NCBI GenBank assembly: GCA_002862325.1 | Contig: PKCT01000212.1 | Span: 1 to 16,255, forward strand | Source: Phycisphaerae bacterium | GTDB taxonomy: Bacteria > Planctomycetota > Phycisphaerae > Phycisphaerales > SM1A02 | DNA length: 16,255 nucleotides | Direction: 5' to 3' | Shown here: positions 15,295-16,255 of the stretch, piece after piece | How the letters are laid out: each line of letters starts with the position of its first letter | Numbering within the stretch: position 1 is the stretch's first letter | The notes under the pieces: generated by a model | Told to the model about the DNA's origin: nothing | Databases searched by the model: none | What the model saw: the letters and a program-made list of their open reading frames with translations, nothing else | Program-made: the position numbers and the translations under genes

Positions 15295-15300
15295 TAGCAT
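15295..15300 (+). promoter_or_regulatory. Possible -10 element of the helicase gene (leaderless-type)
   Basis: TAGCAT is followed by 6 bases and then the ATG at 15307. There is no SD site. GGGACA 18 bases upstream could be the -35. Together these suggest transcription starting at or beside the start codon. Confidence 0.4.
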
Positions 15301-15306
15301 CGACCC

Positions 15307-16255
15307 ATGAGCTCCTCGTCTCCATCCGTCGCAGAATCCCGCCCGGGGATCGAACGGCTCCGACGCTGGCTCGACGCGCAGGGCATGACGCCCTGGCCCT
15401 TCCAGGAGCGAACCTGGTCGGCGTATCGCGAGGGTCGGAGTGGATTGGTCCATGTTCCCACCGGCAGCGGAAAGACCTGGGCCGCCTGGTTCGGTCCGCT
15501 CGCGGACATGCTGGACGAGCTCGAACATTCCGGAGCGTGCGACGGCGTCCGCGTGCTGCACGTCTCCCCCCTTCGTGCGGTGGGGCGCGACGTCGCCGCG
15601 GCGCTGGAGATGCCGATCAACGGGGTCGGTGCGCCGATCCAGGTCGGCCTTCGATCGGGAGACTCAACGGCAGCGGAACGTCGACGTCTTCGCAGATCGC
15701 TTCCCGCCACGCTCGTCACGACCCCCGAGTCGTTGTGCCTGATGCTGGCGGAGCGGGACGCGGGGATCCGGTTTCGGAATCTCCGCTGCGTCATCGTCGA
15801 CGAGTGGCACGAGCTGATGACGAGCAAGCGCGGGGTCCAGGTCGAGCTCGCGCTGGCACGCCTTCGCCGATTCAATCCGGGCCTCCGCACCTGGGGGCTT
15901 TCGGCCACGCTTCGCGACGCGACGGCCGCGGCCCGGCGACTCTGTGGCGTTGACTCCGATCCCTTGGTCGTGCGCGACGAGATCTCCCGTCCGGTGATCG
16001 TCGACAGTCTCCTTCCCGAGGACGCGGAGACGCTCCCGTGGGCCGGTCATCTCGGACTGCGGATGTCGCCGCGGCTCCTGGACTTCCTCGATCCGGAGAT
16101 CCCCACCCTCGTGTTCACCAACACGAGATCCCAGGCCGAGCGCTGGTACGGCGAGATCCTCAAGGCCCGACCGGAGTGGATGGAGCGGCTGGCACTCCAT
16201 CACGGCTCGATCGATCGGAGCGTCCGGACCAGGATCGAACAGGGACTGAAGTCGG
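15307..16255 (+). CDS. Lhr-type ligase-associated DEXH-box DNA helicase, N-terminal part
   Basis: The frame is open from ATG 15307 to the end of the window (316 residues), so the C-terminal part is missing. Helicase superfamily 2 motifs occur in order: PFQERTW (31-37), Walker A PTGSGKT (51-57), SPLRAVGRD (87-95), TTPESL (138-143), VDEWHEL as motif II (164-170), SAT as motif III (199-201), and TLVFTNTRSQAE (267-278). The opening PFQ...SGLVHVPTGSGKT and the DEWH variant are typical of the Lhr branch encoded with an ATP-dependent DNA ligase, an exonuclease and a calcineurin-like phosphoesterase, thought to act in DNA repair. Full Lhr proteins of this branch have about 800 residues. The ligase would be expected just beyond the right edge. 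The start is set by the domain beginning; no SD site precedes it. Confidence 0.92.
   Translation, partial: MSSSSPSVAESRPGIERLRRWLDAQGMTPWPFQERTWSAYREGRSGLVHVPTGSGKTWAAWFGPLADMLDELEHSGACDGVRVLHVSPLRAVGRDVAAALEMPINGVGAPIQVGLRSGDSTAAERRRLRRSLPATLVTTPESLCLMLAERDAGIRFRNLRCVIVDEWHELMTSKRGVQVELALARLRRFNPGLRTWGLSATLRDATAAARRLCGVDSDPLVVRDEISRPVIVDSLLPEDAETLPWAGHLGLRMSPRLLDFLDPEIPTLVFTNTRSQAERWYGEILKARPEWMERLALHHGSIDRSVRTRIEQGLKS

Noticed and set aside
15106..15297. Possible 63-residue protein from the ATG at 15106
   Set aside because: It has an Arg-rich, domainless sequence, no SD site, and the two hairpins lie inside it. A non-coding role fits better.
1..16255. Mobile elements, CRISPR arrays, tRNA genes or horizontal transfer boundaries
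   Set aside because: No transposase, terminal repeats, spaced direct-repeat array or tRNA cloverleaf was found, and base composition looks uniform by eye. A sliding-window composition plot was not possible here.

Overview
The window is 16.3 kb of GC-rich bacterial DNA with tightly packed genes and no tRNA, rRNA, insertion sequence or CRISPR array. The genes point to a Gram-negative cell with an LPS-type outer membrane (KdsC plus a giant LptC/LptA-like protein). Starts with and without Shine-Dalgarno (SD) sites are mixed, and there is a squalene-type (C30) carotenoid gene set. My best guess is a planctomycete, perhaps Phycisphaerae. This rests on overall impression and is not secure.

Layout. 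(1) 1-1988, minus strand: a FIST-domain sensor-type protein, followed by a GspE/PilB-type secretion or pilus ATPase that runs off the left edge. (2) 1989-2128: a divergent control region with two perfect palindromes and a promoter. (3) 2129-7303, plus strand: rpsT (GTG start) with its own terminator, then a CPBP membrane protease, kdsC, and an 1133-residue LptC/LptA-like protein. KdsC next to LptC/LptA mirrors the proteobacterial kdsC-lptC-lptA order. LptB is not present here. (4) 7398-15074: two divergent transcription units that I read as a carotenoid locus. On the minus strand are crtN and tryptophan 2,3-dioxygenase, overlapping by 10 bases. On the plus strand are an aldehyde dehydrogenase, crtP, a PlsC-like acyltransferase and crtQ, the last three closely spaced or overlapping. 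(5) 15075-15306: a 232-bp gap with a promoter-like site and three inverted repeats. (6) 15307 to the right edge: an Lhr-type, ligase-associated DEXH helicase, incomplete.

How the genes work together. The carotenoid genes give an almost complete staphyloxanthin-like route: desaturation (CrtN), oxidation of a terminal methyl to an aldehyde (CrtP), oxidation to a carboxylic acid (ALDH), glycosylation (CrtQ) and acylation of the sugar (PlsC-like protein). No squalene or dehydrosqualene synthase is present, so the C30 precursor must be made elsewhere. The expected product is a glycosylated, acylated C30 carotenoic acid in the membrane. The exact compound is inference. The longest stretch without a gene is the 232-bp gap before the helicase.
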